64,000 nt of DNA from Nakamurella flavida. GTDB lineage: Bacteria > Actinomycetota > Actinomycetes > Mycobacteriales > Nakamurellaceae. The stretch lies in NCBI RefSeq assembly GCF_030811475.1, contig NZ_JAUSQV010000001.1:4256334-4320333 (forward strand), written 5' to 3'. Position numbers and translations under genes: made by a program. The notes under the pieces were generated by a model, which did not search any database, was not told the DNA's origin, and saw nothing but the letters and a program-made list of their open reading frames with translations. Shown piece after piece: positions 37,622 through 45,267 of the stretch; the first letter of the stretch is position 1; every line of letters starts with the position of its first letter.

Positions 37622-37660
37622 AAAGGCCGGGCACACCCGCATGACGGGGTGCCCGGCCTT
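37622..37660. terminator. Terminator between rdgB and a convergent gene
   Basis: AAGGCCGGGCAC pairs with GTGCCCGGCCTT (12 bp), extended by CCC/GGG past a bulged A, 14 nt after the rdgB stop. Confidence 0.8.
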
Positions 37661-37679
37661 CGCCGTCGGGACCGTCAGC

Positions 37680-38969
37680 TCACGGGCGGCCGCGGGTCCG
37701 CCCGGCCGCACGGGCGATGATGGCGGCGATCGACGCGCCCAGCAGGGTGACGCCGATGATCAGGATCCAGGCGGTGACGCCCCAGTTGACCAACTGCCCC
37801 GAGTCGAAGAAGAGATCGACGAATCCGGCGATCCGGTCGGCGCCGTCGTAGCTGACGACCGACCACACCCCGGCGCCGGTGAGCGCGATGCCCGGCAACA
37901 GGGTGGCCCAGGGAGACCATCCGTTCAGGATGACGGCGATCAGGATCAGCACACCCCCACCGATGGTGAGGATGATGTCCCGGACCGATCCGGTGGTGCC
38001 GGAGTCGAGCATGGTGGTGGCCAGGCGGGAGCCGAACTCACCCACCAGGTACAGCCCACCGGCGACGAGCAGGGCACCCAGCAGGGTGCTGATGACGGCG
38101 GCGACCGCGCGACCGCCCGGGTCCCGGCCGGTGCCCGACGACGGCAGCGCGGCGCCGGCGGGCGGCGCGATCACCATCGGTTCGGCGGCCGCGGGGACCA
38201 GCGGGGAGTGGCCCGGCACCGAGGGCGCGTAGTCGGCGGGGCCGGGGATCGACGTGGTCGGTGCATCGGCTCCCGCGTACCCCGGGGTGTACCCGGGGGA
38301 CTGCCCGGCGGACCAGTCCTGGTCCTGCGAACGGTCCTGGACCGGCGGCACCGACACGGCCGGGTAGCGCGCGGTGTCGGTGGTGTCCGCCGAGGACGGA
38401 GCGGACGGGTGGCCCGATGCCGATCCGGTCGCGGCGGCGTCCTGGCCCGGCGTGGCGTATCCCGACGAGTACAGGGTGGGTTCGGCCGCGGCGGTGGTCG
38501 AGGACTCCGACCGGTCGGGACGGTCGTCGTCCCGGGTCGGGGGCGGGCCGTAGGGCGAGGGGTGGCGTGCGCCCTCGCCGGCCGGGAAGGCCGGGCCGAC
38601 GGCGGTCCCGGTGTCCGGGCCGTTCTCGGACCGGTCGACCGGGCCCGCCGCGAAGGACGGGGTGGGGGCCGACGGCGACTCCGCGTACGGCTCACCCGTG
38701 CCGTCCGTGCCCGAGCTGCGGTCCGTTCCGGCGTCCGACGCCCGGTCCGGTGTGCCGTCGACGGTGGCCGAGCCGGTGGTGGCTCCGCTGCGGTCGACGA
38801 GGTGGGTGGGGGCGTCGTCGTACCCCTGCGCGGGGCTCGATCCCGCGGCGGTCTGCGTCTGCCCGTCCGTCGTGTCGGCCTCGCCCCGGGGGTGTCCGTC
38901 CGGGGCGTTCCGAGCGTCGGTCTCGCGGTCGTCCCGGGGTGTGTCACCCGAGCCGGTCGTTGCCGTCAT
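37680..38969 (-). CDS. Membrane protein with long low-complexity N-terminus
   Basis: 429 residues. About the first 270 are Asp/Ser/Thr/Gly/Pro-rich and disordered. A hydrophobic C-terminal block follows with about four TM segments: 'AVAAVISTLLGALLVAGGLYLVG', 'SVRDIILTIGGGVLILIAVILNG' (in outline), 'WATLLPGIALTGAGVWSV' and 'VTAWILIIGVTLLGASIAAIIAR'. I do not recognise the family. The ATG at 38969 is the first plausible start; the in-frame extension to 39122 overlaps a tRNA gene. Function unknown. Confidence 0.75.
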   Translation of the reverse strand: MTATTGSGDTPRDDRETDARNAPDGHPRGEADTTDGQTQTAAGSSPAQGYDDAPTHLVDRSGATTGSATVDGTPDRASDAGTDRSSGTDGTGEPYAESPSAPTPSFAAGPVDRSENGPDTGTAVGPAFPAGEGARHPSPYGPPPTRDDDRPDRSESSTTAAAEPTLYSSGYATPGQDAAATGSASGHPSAPSSADTTDTARYPAVSVPPVQDRSQDQDWSAGQSPGYTPGYAGADAPTTSIPGPADYAPSVPGHSPLVPAAAEPMVIAPPAGAALPSSGTGRDPGGRAVAAVISTLLGALLVAGGLYLVGEFGSRLATTMLDSGTTGSVRDIILTIGGGVLILIAVILNGWSPWATLLPGIALTGAGVWSVVSYDGADRIAGFVDLFFDSGQLVNWGVTAWILIIGVTLLGASIAAIIARAAGRTRGRP

Positions 38970-39097
38970 TGCTGTCCCCTTAGCGGTGAGTCGTCGCGAT
39001 TCACCGTACGGGCCTGCTCCGCTCCCGACGCCGGGATCGGGAGCGTGTCGGGGGGACGGAGCGTGAGCGGCCGACGGCGTGCGACGGCCGACCGGGG

Positions 39098-39171
39098 TGG
39101 GGCCGGTGGGACTCGAACCCACACTGGCACGGACCTAAACCGTGTGCCTCTGCCAATTGGGCTACGGCCCC
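39098..39171 (-). tRNA. tRNA with UAG anticodon (Leu, CUA), short variable arm
   Basis: On the minus strand GGGGCCG pairs perfectly with CGGCCCC, and the discriminator is A. The anticodon stem CACGG/CCGTG closes the 7-nt loop TTTAGGT, anticodon TAG. The T-arm is GTGGG-TTCGAGT-CCCAC. The D-stem is only 3 bp with an 11-nt loop. The variable region is only CCAGT, so this is class I, whereas bacterial tRNA-Leu normally has a long extra arm. 74 nt, CCA not encoded. The gene call is sure; the amino acid is inferred from the anticodon. Confidence 0.85.
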
Positions 39172-39289
39172 GGGGGCGACGGAACGGTCCGCCGCAGGGA
39201 CAGGGTACGGGGCGGGTGCCGGCGCCCGACGGGCCGAGCACGGTCCGTCGGTGCGCCCGCCCCGCCCCCGGCCCCGGGGCGGGTCGGTC

Positions 39290-39766
39290 TCAGCCGGCGA
39301 CGCCCAGTTCCTTCAGCAACCGGGCCACGTGCCCGGTGGCCTTGACGTTGCGCCAGACCTTCTCGATGCGTCCGTCCGCCCCGACCAGGAAGGTGGAACG
39401 CAGGACGCCCTGGACGATCCGTCCGTAGTTGTTCTTCTCCCCGAAGGCCCCGTAGGCCCGCAGCACGTCCTTGCCCGGATCGGCGAGCAGGGTGATGCCC
39501 AGGTTCTCCGTGGCGCGGAACTCGGCCAGCTTCTCCGGGGTGTCCGGGGAGATCCCGATCACCTGGTAGCCGGCGGAATCCAGATCCCCTCGGGCGCTGG
39601 TGAAGTCGCAGGCCTGGGTGGTGCACCCGGGCGTCAGGGCGGCCGGATAGAAGTAGACGAGCACCGGGTGGCCGGCGTGGTCGGCCAGCGAGACCGGCCT
39701 GCCGTCGGCGTCGGGGAGGGTGAAGGGCGGCGCGAGGTCGCCCACGTCCACAGGGGTGTCTGTCAT
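39290..39766 (-). CDS. bcp: Thioredoxin-dependent thiol peroxidase (Bcp/PrxQ)
   Basis: 158-residue peroxiredoxin of the Bcp/PrxQ class that reduces hydrogen peroxide and lipid hydroperoxides. The peroxidatic Cys is in 'YPAALTPGCTTQACDFT' (about residue 48); a second Cys 5 residues on fits the resolving Cys of PrxQ. The late segment 'VLRSTFLVGADGRIEKVWRNVKATGHV' (in outline) is typical. TACCCT lies 6 nt before the ATG, so the mRNA is probably leaderless. Confidence 0.93.
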   Translation of the reverse strand: MTDTPVDVGDLAPPFTLPDADGRPVSLADHAGHPVLVYFYPAALTPGCTTQACDFTSARGDLDSAGYQVIGISPDTPEKLAEFRATENLGITLLADPGKDVLRAYGAFGEKNNYGRIVQGVLRSTFLVGADGRIEKVWRNVKATGHVARLLKELGVAG

Positions 39767-39772
39767 GCGGCT

Positions 39773-39778
39773 AGGGTA
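39773..39778 (-). promoter_or_regulatory. -10 box of leaderless bcp transcript
   Basis: TACCCT on the minus strand, 6-nt spacer, then the ATG at 39766. Confidence 0.6.
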
Positions 39779-39827
39779 ATAAGCCGCGGGACGCCTTCCT
39801 GGTGCCCCCGGACCACGGGAGGTTGCG

Positions 39828-40049
39828 GTGGCCCGCGACGCGGAAACCATTCAGGCCGAGATCGAGCGGGCGCGTGACGCCCTCGCGGTGACGATCGACG
39901 AGCTGACCACCCGGGCGAACCCCCGGCGCGTGGTCGAGCAGGGCAAGCGGACGCTGCGGGTGACGCTGGCCGATCCGAAGGTGAAGTACTCGCTGATGGC
40001 CGTGGGCGCACTGTTCTCCCTCGTCGTGGTGCGGCGCCTGTTCCGCTGA
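39828..40049 (+). CDS. DUF3618 membrane protein
   Basis: 73-residue protein. A helical N-terminus 'AETIQAEIERARDALAVTIDEL' is the DUF3618 signature, followed by 'RANPRRVVEQGK' and one C-terminal TM segment 'YSLMAVGALFSLVVVRRLF'. Function unknown; the family is actinobacterial and often lies near bcp (my recollection). GTG start with GGGAGG about 6 nt upstream. Transcribed divergently from bcp. Confidence 0.88.
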   Translation: MARDAETIQAEIERARDALAVTIDELTTRANPRRVVEQGKRTLRVTLADPKVKYSLMAVGALFSLVVVRRLFR

Positions 40050-40250
40050 CCGCAGGGCCGCCCATCTGCCATGACGCTTCCGGCCGATGGGTTGCCCGGT
40101 CCGCCGATGATCTGTCCCACAGGCGTCGCTGACGGGGGCCCGACCGATGTGCTGGTTATCCTCAGGAGCCGGGCTCTTCCGGCGTGGGTGACCCGCCGGG
40201 TGTTCGTGGTCGGGCCGCCTGTCCGACACGACACGAGGCGGTTCATCGGT
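40050..40250 (+). promoter_or_regulatory. Upstream region of the L,D-transpeptidase gene
   Basis: 201 nt without a gene. TATCCT at 40157-40162 is a candidate -10 box, giving a leader of about 80 nt that ends in GAGGCGG 10 nt before the ATG. Confidence 0.35.
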
Positions 40251-41540
40251 ATGCGATCTGCGCGGAGGCTCGCGCCTGCCCTGCTCGTCCTGGTGTTGGC
40301 CGTGGTCAGCGCCTGTTCGACCGGTGGGCTGTCCGCCACGACCGTCACGGCGACGAAGACGGCGGGGCAGTCGTCGGCGGCCGTGCCGGATTCCACCGGC
40401 ACGAGCTCGGGGCAGAGTTCCGGCTCGTCGTCGTCGGCGTCCAGCGCCGCCCCCACGACGACGATCACCCAGCCGCCCGTCGCGGCGGTCACCGCCAGTC
40501 CGGCCTTCGGTGCCACCGACATCTCGCCCGTCGAGCCCATCAGCATCTCCGTGGCCCAGGGCACCATCGACTCCCTGGTGATGACCAACCCCGAGGGCAA
40601 GGAGGTCGCCGGCACGGTGGCCGCCGACAAGGCGTCCTGGGCGGTCGGTGAGGAGCTGGGCTTCGGCAAGACCTACACGGTGACGGGTACCGCCACCGGG
40701 ACCGACGGCAAGCAGGTCCCGATCAGCGGTACGTACGCCACCGTGCAGCCCACGGACGAGGTCCGCACGACGGTCAACCCGGGTGACGGCCAGATCGTCG
40801 GGGTCGCCGCACCGATCAGCGTCAGCTTCGGGGTCGAGCCCGAGGACCGCGCCCTCATCCAGAAGAACGTCACCGTGAGCACGGACCCGGTCGTCGAGGG
40901 TGCCTGGGCCTGGCTCAAGCACGACGACGGTCGGTGGGCGATGGACTGGCGGCCGAAGGAGTACTGGCCCGCCAACACCCGGGTGCACGTCGAGGTGAAC
41001 GTCTACGGACTGAAGTTCGCCGACGGCGCCTACGGCGCCCAGGACCTGACCAGTGACTTCTCGATCGGCCGCAACCAGGTCGTCAAGGCCGACGTGAACT
41101 CCTTCGAGATGGTCGTGCAGCAGAACGGCGTCACCGTGGCCACCTACCCGGCGTCCTACGGCAAGGGCGAGGCCGGTGGCGACCCGAACCTGATCACCCG
41201 CTCCGGCATCCACGTGGTGAACGAGTTCAACGAGGTCAAGCTCATGAACAACCCGCGGTACGGCTACACCAACTCGCCGCAGAAGTGGGCCGTGCGGATC
41301 AGCAACAACGGCGAGTTCATCCACGCCAACCCGAACAGCGTCGGCTCGCAGGGCAGCAGCAACGTGACCCACGGCTGCATCAACCTGTCGACCGAGCACG
41401 CGGAGGAGTACTTCAAGGGCGCCCTGTGGGGTGACCCGGTGGAGATCACCGGTACCTCGGTGAACCTGTCCGCGGAGGACGGCGACATCTACGACTGGGC
41501 CATCCCGTGGGATCAGTGGCTGACCATGTCGGCCCTGTAG
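40251..41540 (+). CDS. L,D-transpeptidase lipoprotein (LdtMt2-like)
   Basis: 429-residue exported enzyme making 3-3 crosslinks in peptidoglycan. Lipobox 'VVSAC' with Cys22; a Ser/Thr linker; two Ig-like domains (about 75-280, the second with 'KEYWPANTRVHVEVNVYG'); then the YkuD catalytic domain with 'GEFIHANPNSVGSQGSSNVTHGCINLS' (in outline). The catalytic Cys is about residue 376 and the partner His about 358. Domain order and lipobox match mycobacterial LdtMt2-type proteins. Confidence 0.94.
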   Translation: MRSARRLAPALLVLVLAVVSACSTGGLSATTVTATKTAGQSSAAVPDSTGTSSGQSSGSSSSASSAAPTTTITQPPVAAVTASPAFGATDISPVEPISISVAQGTIDSLVMTNPEGKEVAGTVAADKASWAVGEELGFGKTYTVTGTATGTDGKQVPISGTYATVQPTDEVRTTVNPGDGQIVGVAAPISVSFGVEPEDRALIQKNVTVSTDPVVEGAWAWLKHDDGRWAMDWRPKEYWPANTRVHVEVNVYGLKFADGAYGAQDLTSDFSIGRNQVVKADVNSFEMVVQQNGVTVATYPASYGKGEAGGDPNLITRSGIHVVNEFNEVKLMNNPRYGYTNSPQKWAVRISNNGEFIHANPNSVGSQGSSNVTHGCINLSTEHAEEYFKGALWGDPVEITGTSVNLSAEDGDIYDWAIPWDQWLTMSAL

Positions 41541-41655
41541 ACCCGTCCGTCCCGGCCCCGGCCGAAGATCCACGCTCCGACGTCCGGCCCCTCGGCTCCT
41601 GCAGCCGGGGGGCCGTTGTCGTCCTCCGCGGTGCGGCCGGGTGACAATCGGACCC

Positions 41656-43029
41656 GTGTCCGACCCCATGCAGCCCGCGCCCGAGCCGTCCCCGTCCGCC
41701 GTCCGTTTCCCCGACCACGTGCGCCGCATCGTCGGCGCGACGATCGTCCCCGAGCCCGGGATCCAGCTCGACGACGCCGAGATCGCCTTCCACACCGGGA
41801 CCGGGGTCATCGACTACCTGGGGCCGGTGCGCGGACCGGCCCGCCCCGAGGATCTCGACGCCCGCGGCCGGATCGTCGCGCCCGGGTTGGTCAACGGGCA
41901 CACCCACTCGTCCATGACGATGCTGCGCGGCTGGTGCGACGACCTCCCGCTGGATCTGTGGTTGGCCCAGATGCGGCGGTTCGAGGTGCGGATGACGGCC
42001 GCGGACATCCGCGCCGGTCTGCGCCTGGCCATGGTCGAGATGCTGCGGTCGGGGACGATCGGGTTCGTCGACATGTTCTCGTGGAACACGGAGCTGCTCG
42101 GTGACGTGGTCGACTCCGGGATGCGGGTGCGCGCCTCCCCGGGAGTGTTCGGCTACGGCGCGGTCGCCTTCCCGATGGCGGAGCCGGAGGCCGGCGGTGT
42201 CGTTCTCGACGAGGTCCCCGCCCTGGCCGCGGAGTTCGCCGGCGAAGCACGGATCACCATGGACTACGGCCTGCACGCCCCGTACACCTGCCCACCGGAT
42301 CTCATCGCCGATGTCGCCCGACGCGCGATCGACCGTGATCTGGGGGTGCAGATCCACCTGTCGGAGACCCGACGGGAGGTGGCGCAATCGCTCACCGACC
42401 ACGGGATGTCGCCGATCGCGCACGTCGCCGGGCTGGGCCTGTTCGACACCCGTCTGCACGTCGCACACGCGGTGCACCCCGAACCCGGGGACATCGACCT
42501 GCTGGCGCGCCCGAACGTGACCGTGTCGCACAACCCGGTGTCGAACCTGAAGCTCGGCGCGGGGATCGCGCCGGTGCCCGAGTACCTGGCCGCCGGCGTC
42601 ACCCTGGGGCTGGGGACCGATTCGGTCGCGTCCAACAACACCCTGGACATGTTCGAGGAGATCAAGACCGGCGCGCTGGTGCAACGCGGTCTGCACACCG
42701 ACCCGCTGGCCCTGTCGGCCCCGGCCGTGCTGTCGATGGCCACCCGGGGCGGGGCCCGGTCGCTGTCCCAGGGCCTGTCCGGACGGCTGGCCGTCGGGGA
42801 GCAGGCCGATCTCATCGTGCTGGACGCGTCCGGGATCACCGCGTCGCCCAACGGCGACGCCGGGTCGTTCCTGGGCTATGCCGCCCGCGGAACCGATGTC
42901 ACCGACGTCGTCATCGCCGGCCGGCAGGTCGTGGCCGACCGGGTGGTGCTGACCGTGGACGAGGAGGCGGCCCGCCTCGACGTCCGGGAGCGGGTCACCC
43001 GGGTCCGCGGGGAGCTGGACGCCCGCTGA
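41656..43029 (+). CDS. Amidohydrolase, MtaD/SsnA-like deaminase
   Basis: 457-residue metal-dependent hydrolase of the ATZ/TRZ group. Metal motif 'GLVNGHTHSSMTMLRG' (about residue 75), then 'GLHAPYTCPPDLI', 'IHLSETRREV', 'VAHAVHPEPGDI' and 'GLGTDSVASNNTLDMFEEI'. This layout fits deaminases of 5-methylthioadenosine, S-adenosylhomocysteine or guanine-like substrates; the exact one is not readable. The GTG at 41656 lies 7 nt after GACAAT and may be leaderless; a GTG at 41641 is also in frame. No purine gene adjoins it. Confidence 0.83.
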   Translation: MSDPMQPAPEPSPSAVRFPDHVRRIVGATIVPEPGIQLDDAEIAFHTGTGVIDYLGPVRGPARPEDLDARGRIVAPGLVNGHTHSSMTMLRGWCDDLPLDLWLAQMRRFEVRMTAADIRAGLRLAMVEMLRSGTIGFVDMFSWNTELLGDVVDSGMRVRASPGVFGYGAVAFPMAEPEAGGVVLDEVPALAAEFAGEARITMDYGLHAPYTCPPDLIADVARRAIDRDLGVQIHLSETRREVAQSLTDHGMSPIAHVAGLGLFDTRLHVAHAVHPEPGDIDLLARPNVTVSHNPVSNLKLGAGIAPVPEYLAAGVTLGLGTDSVASNNTLDMFEEIKTGALVQRGLHTDPLALSAPAVLSMATRGGARSLSQGLSGRLAVGEQADLIVLDASGITASPNGDAGSFLGYAARGTDVTDVVIAGRQVVADRVVLTVDEEAARLDVRERVTRVRGELDAR

Positions 43030-43062
43030 CCCGTGTCCCGGTCCGGCCGAGCCGCGGGTGGG

Positions 43063-43821
43063 TCAGGACACCGGTTCCCGGGGTGCCGGCCCGGGCAGCG
43101 GGACGGCCGGTCCGGCGTCCCGGACGAGGACGTCGGGCCACCGGCGCGGGTGGTGCAGGGTCGGCAGCAGGTGTGCCGGATGCCAGGTCAGACCGGCCGG
43201 GATGCGCGAGCCGTACCGTCGGCCCGCGGCCAGGACCGCGACCCCGCCGCAGACCACCCAGAACAGCACCAGCGACCAGCCGCTCTCCGGTTCCGGGGGT
43301 CGGTAGCCCTGCCGCCACGAGTTGACGTCCACCACCACGGCGAACGACTCGGCCAGACCGTGGCACACGGCCGCGTCGGCGCCGGTGGTGTGCTGCTGAT
43401 CGCATCGGGCGTGCAGCTCGGACCGGAACATCGCGTCGGCGTCCTGACGGCCGCCGGAGGCCAGGGGGGCGCCGATCCGGCCGGCGTACCGGACGATGTC
43501 GTAGGCCAGGTCGTGTTCCTTGCAGACCACGTCGAAGTCGTACCGGGTCGGCCCGGTCGGCGAGGAGCAGTCGCCGGTCGGCTTGATGAGGATCGGGGTG
43601 TCGTGCGGCCCGATCGCGACCAGGGGCCGGTACCCCATCACCGTCGCCCAGTCGGCGGGGAACGCGGCATCGGGGCGGCGGGGGTCGAACGACGCGGTGG
43701 TGACGGCGTGCAGGGCCTCGTCGGCCGCGCGATCACCGCCGCTCTGCGGACCGGGGTGGACGCTGATCACCCAGAGCGCGGTCAGACCGGTGAGCAGCAC
43801 GCCCACCAGCCCCCGCATCAT
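43063..43821 (-). CDS. Prokaryotic phospholipase A2-like protein with C-terminal TM
   Basis: 252-residue protein. The N-terminal hydrophobic segment (1-20) is a signal peptide or anchor. The PLA2 core carries 'CSSPTGPTRYDFDVVCKEHDLAYDIVRY' in outline: the C-x2-H-D pair with catalytic His and Asp at about residue 100, and a further Cys pair later. A TM helix 'GWSLVLFWVVCGGVAVLAAG' (about 180-200) and a Pro-rich tail follow. Secreted PLA2 proteins of Streptomyces have the same core but not the second TM. Likely acts on phospholipids outside the membrane. Confidence 0.78.
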   Translation of the reverse strand: MMRGLVGVLLTGLTALWVISVHPGPQSGGDRAADEALHAVTTASFDPRRPDAAFPADWATVMGYRPLVAIGPHDTPILIKPTGDCSSPTGPTRYDFDVVCKEHDLAYDIVRYAGRIGAPLASGGRQDADAMFRSELHARCDQQHTTGADAAVCHGLAESFAVVVDVNSWRQGYRPPEPESGWSLVLFWVVCGGVAVLAAGRRYGSRIPAGLTWHPAHLLPTLHHPRRWPDVLVRDAGPAVPLPGPAPREPVS

Positions 43822-43919
43822 CGCCTCAGGATGACACGCCCGGGGTCGTGGGGACAGTGAAGTCGTCCCCTCGGGGGCAGGATCACCCGGCTCGCGGGCG
43901 GCGTCCCTACCCTGGCGTC
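43822..43919 (+). promoter_or_regulatory. Promoter region with leaderless -10 box (43908-43913)
   Basis: TACCCT at 43908-43913 lies 6 nt before an ATG at 43920 that opens a 29-codon ORF. The rest of the segment, between divergent genes, shows no gene. Confidence 0.5.
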
Positions 43920-44009
43920 ATGATCGCGCATCGCGGGCACCGCCGCCCCGCCCTCCCGACCCCGTCTCCCGCCCCCGTCCGGCCTCCTCGCCCGGAGTCG
44001 GCCCGATGA
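43920..44009 (+). CDS. Putative 29-residue leaderless leader ORF
   Basis: ATG ATC GCG CAT ... CGA TGA, 29 residues, very rich in Pro, Arg and His (begins MIAHRGHRRPALP). Its TGA overlaps the ATG of the flavoprotein gene (ATGA), and its ATG sits 6 nt after TACCCT, the pattern used by real leaderless genes in this window. It may serve only to bring ribosomes to the next start. No homology can be claimed. Confidence 0.45.
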   Translation: MIAHRGHRRPALPTPSPAPVRPPRPESAR

Positions 44010-45211
44010 GCCCCGTCGACGCCCTGCTGGTCGTCGGCGGCGGACCCGCCGGGCATGCCGCCGCGCTGGCCTTCCGCGCCGCCGGCGGTACCGGCCCGGT
44101 CCGCATCCTCAGTGCCGACGAGGATCCGCCCTACAACCGCCCGCCGCTGTCCAAGGACTACCTGCGCGGGGAGACGGGTGAGGACGAACTCCCGCTGTCC
44201 GCCGAGGACGGCGGCCCGGACACCGAGCTCGACCCCGACACCGACCCCGACATCACCGTGGAGGTCGGCGAGAGCGTCATCGCCCTCGACCCTGCCGCGC
44301 GGACGGTGGACCTGGCCTCCGGGCGGACGCTGAGCTATCGCACCCTCGTGCTCGCCGTCGGCATGGAGCCGGTGACGCTCCCGGTGCCCGGCGGTGATCA
44401 CCCCGCCGTGCACACCCTGCGGTTCCTCGCCCAGGCGCGGGCATTGCGGGGATCGGCCGAGGACGCCCGGACGGCCGTGGTCGTCGGGTCCGGATTCATC
44501 GGGTGCGAGGCCGCCGTCTCGCTGGCCCGGCGCGGGGTCTCGGTCACGATGGTCTCCCCGCAGGACACCCCCCAGGAGAAGAGGCTGGGCGCCGAGGTCG
44601 GTCGACGGTTGGCCGGTTGGCTCGACGACGAAGGGGTGCGACTGCTGGGTGGCCGATCGGTGGAGCGCATCGAGGACGGCCGCACGGTGGTACTGACGGA
44701 CGGCTCGACCCTGACCGCCGACCTGGTGCTGGCCGCCGTCGGGGTCCGCCCGGTGACGGGCTTCGTGCAGGACGCGGGGGTTGCCGTCCAGGAGGGGCGC
44801 ATCGTCGTCGACGAACACATGCGCACGTCCTTCCCCGGCATCTGGGCCGCGGGCGACGCCGTGCTGGCGCGGAACGCCGCCGCGGGACGTCATCTGGCCG
44901 TGGAGCACTGGGGCGAGGCCCTGGCGATGGGGGAGGTGGCCGGACGGCAGGCGGCGGGCGATGGGACCGCCGCCTGGTCGGCGGTGCCGGGGTTCTGGTC
45001 GGAGATCGGCGACCGCACCCTGAAGTACGCGGCCTGGGGGGACGGCTTCGACGACGTGACGGTGGTCGACCACGCCGGCGGCGAGCCGGGAGCGTTCACC
45101 GCCTGGTACGCCCGGGACGGCGTCCTCGTGGGGGTCCTCGCCCACGGGGCGGACGAGGACTACGAGCGGGGTGGGGAACTGGTCGGCGAGGGCGCCCCGG
45201 CCCGGGACTGA
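44006..45211 (+). CDS. FAD-dependent ferredoxin/rubredoxin reductase family protein
   Basis: 401-residue pyridine-nucleotide-disulfide-type reductase. FAD site 'LLVVGGGPAGHAAALAF' at the start, NAD(P) site 'AVVVGSGFIGCEAAVSLARRG' (about 155) and the second FAD motif 'FPGIWAAGDAVLARN' (about 275), followed by a reductase C-terminal domain. No redox-active Cys pair, so it is of the ferredoxin-reductase type passing electrons from NAD(P)H to a ferredoxin or similar partner. No P450 or ferredoxin gene adjoins it. Start overlaps the small ORF; GGAG lies 9 nt upstream. Confidence 0.88.
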   Translation: MSPVDALLVVGGGPAGHAAALAFRAAGGTGPVRILSADEDPPYNRPPLSKDYLRGETGEDELPLSAEDGGPDTELDPDTDPDITVEVGESVIALDPAARTVDLASGRTLSYRTLVLAVGMEPVTLPVPGGDHPAVHTLRFLAQARALRGSAEDARTAVVVGSGFIGCEAAVSLARRGVSVTMVSPQDTPQEKRLGAEVGRRLAGWLDDEGVRLLGGRSVERIEDGRTVVLTDGSTLTADLVLAAVGVRPVTGFVQDAGVAVQEGRIVVDEHMRTSFPGIWAAGDAVLARNAAAGRHLAVEHWGEALAMGEVAGRQAAGDGTAAWSAVPGFWSEIGDRTLKYAAWGDGFDDVTVVDHAGGEPGAFTAWYARDGVLVGVLAHGADEDYERGGELVGEGAPARD

Positions 45212-45228
45212 CCGCCCCCCCGCTCGAC

Positions 45229-45267
45229 CGACGGGGTCGATCCGGCGAGTCCGGATCGGCCCCGTCG
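45229..45267. terminator. Bidirectional terminator
   Basis: 17-bp stem with one G-U pair (arms CGACGGGGTCGATCCGG and CCGGATCGGCCCCGTCG) and a CGAGT loop, between the flavoprotein stop and the DUF1206 stop. Confidence 0.85.
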
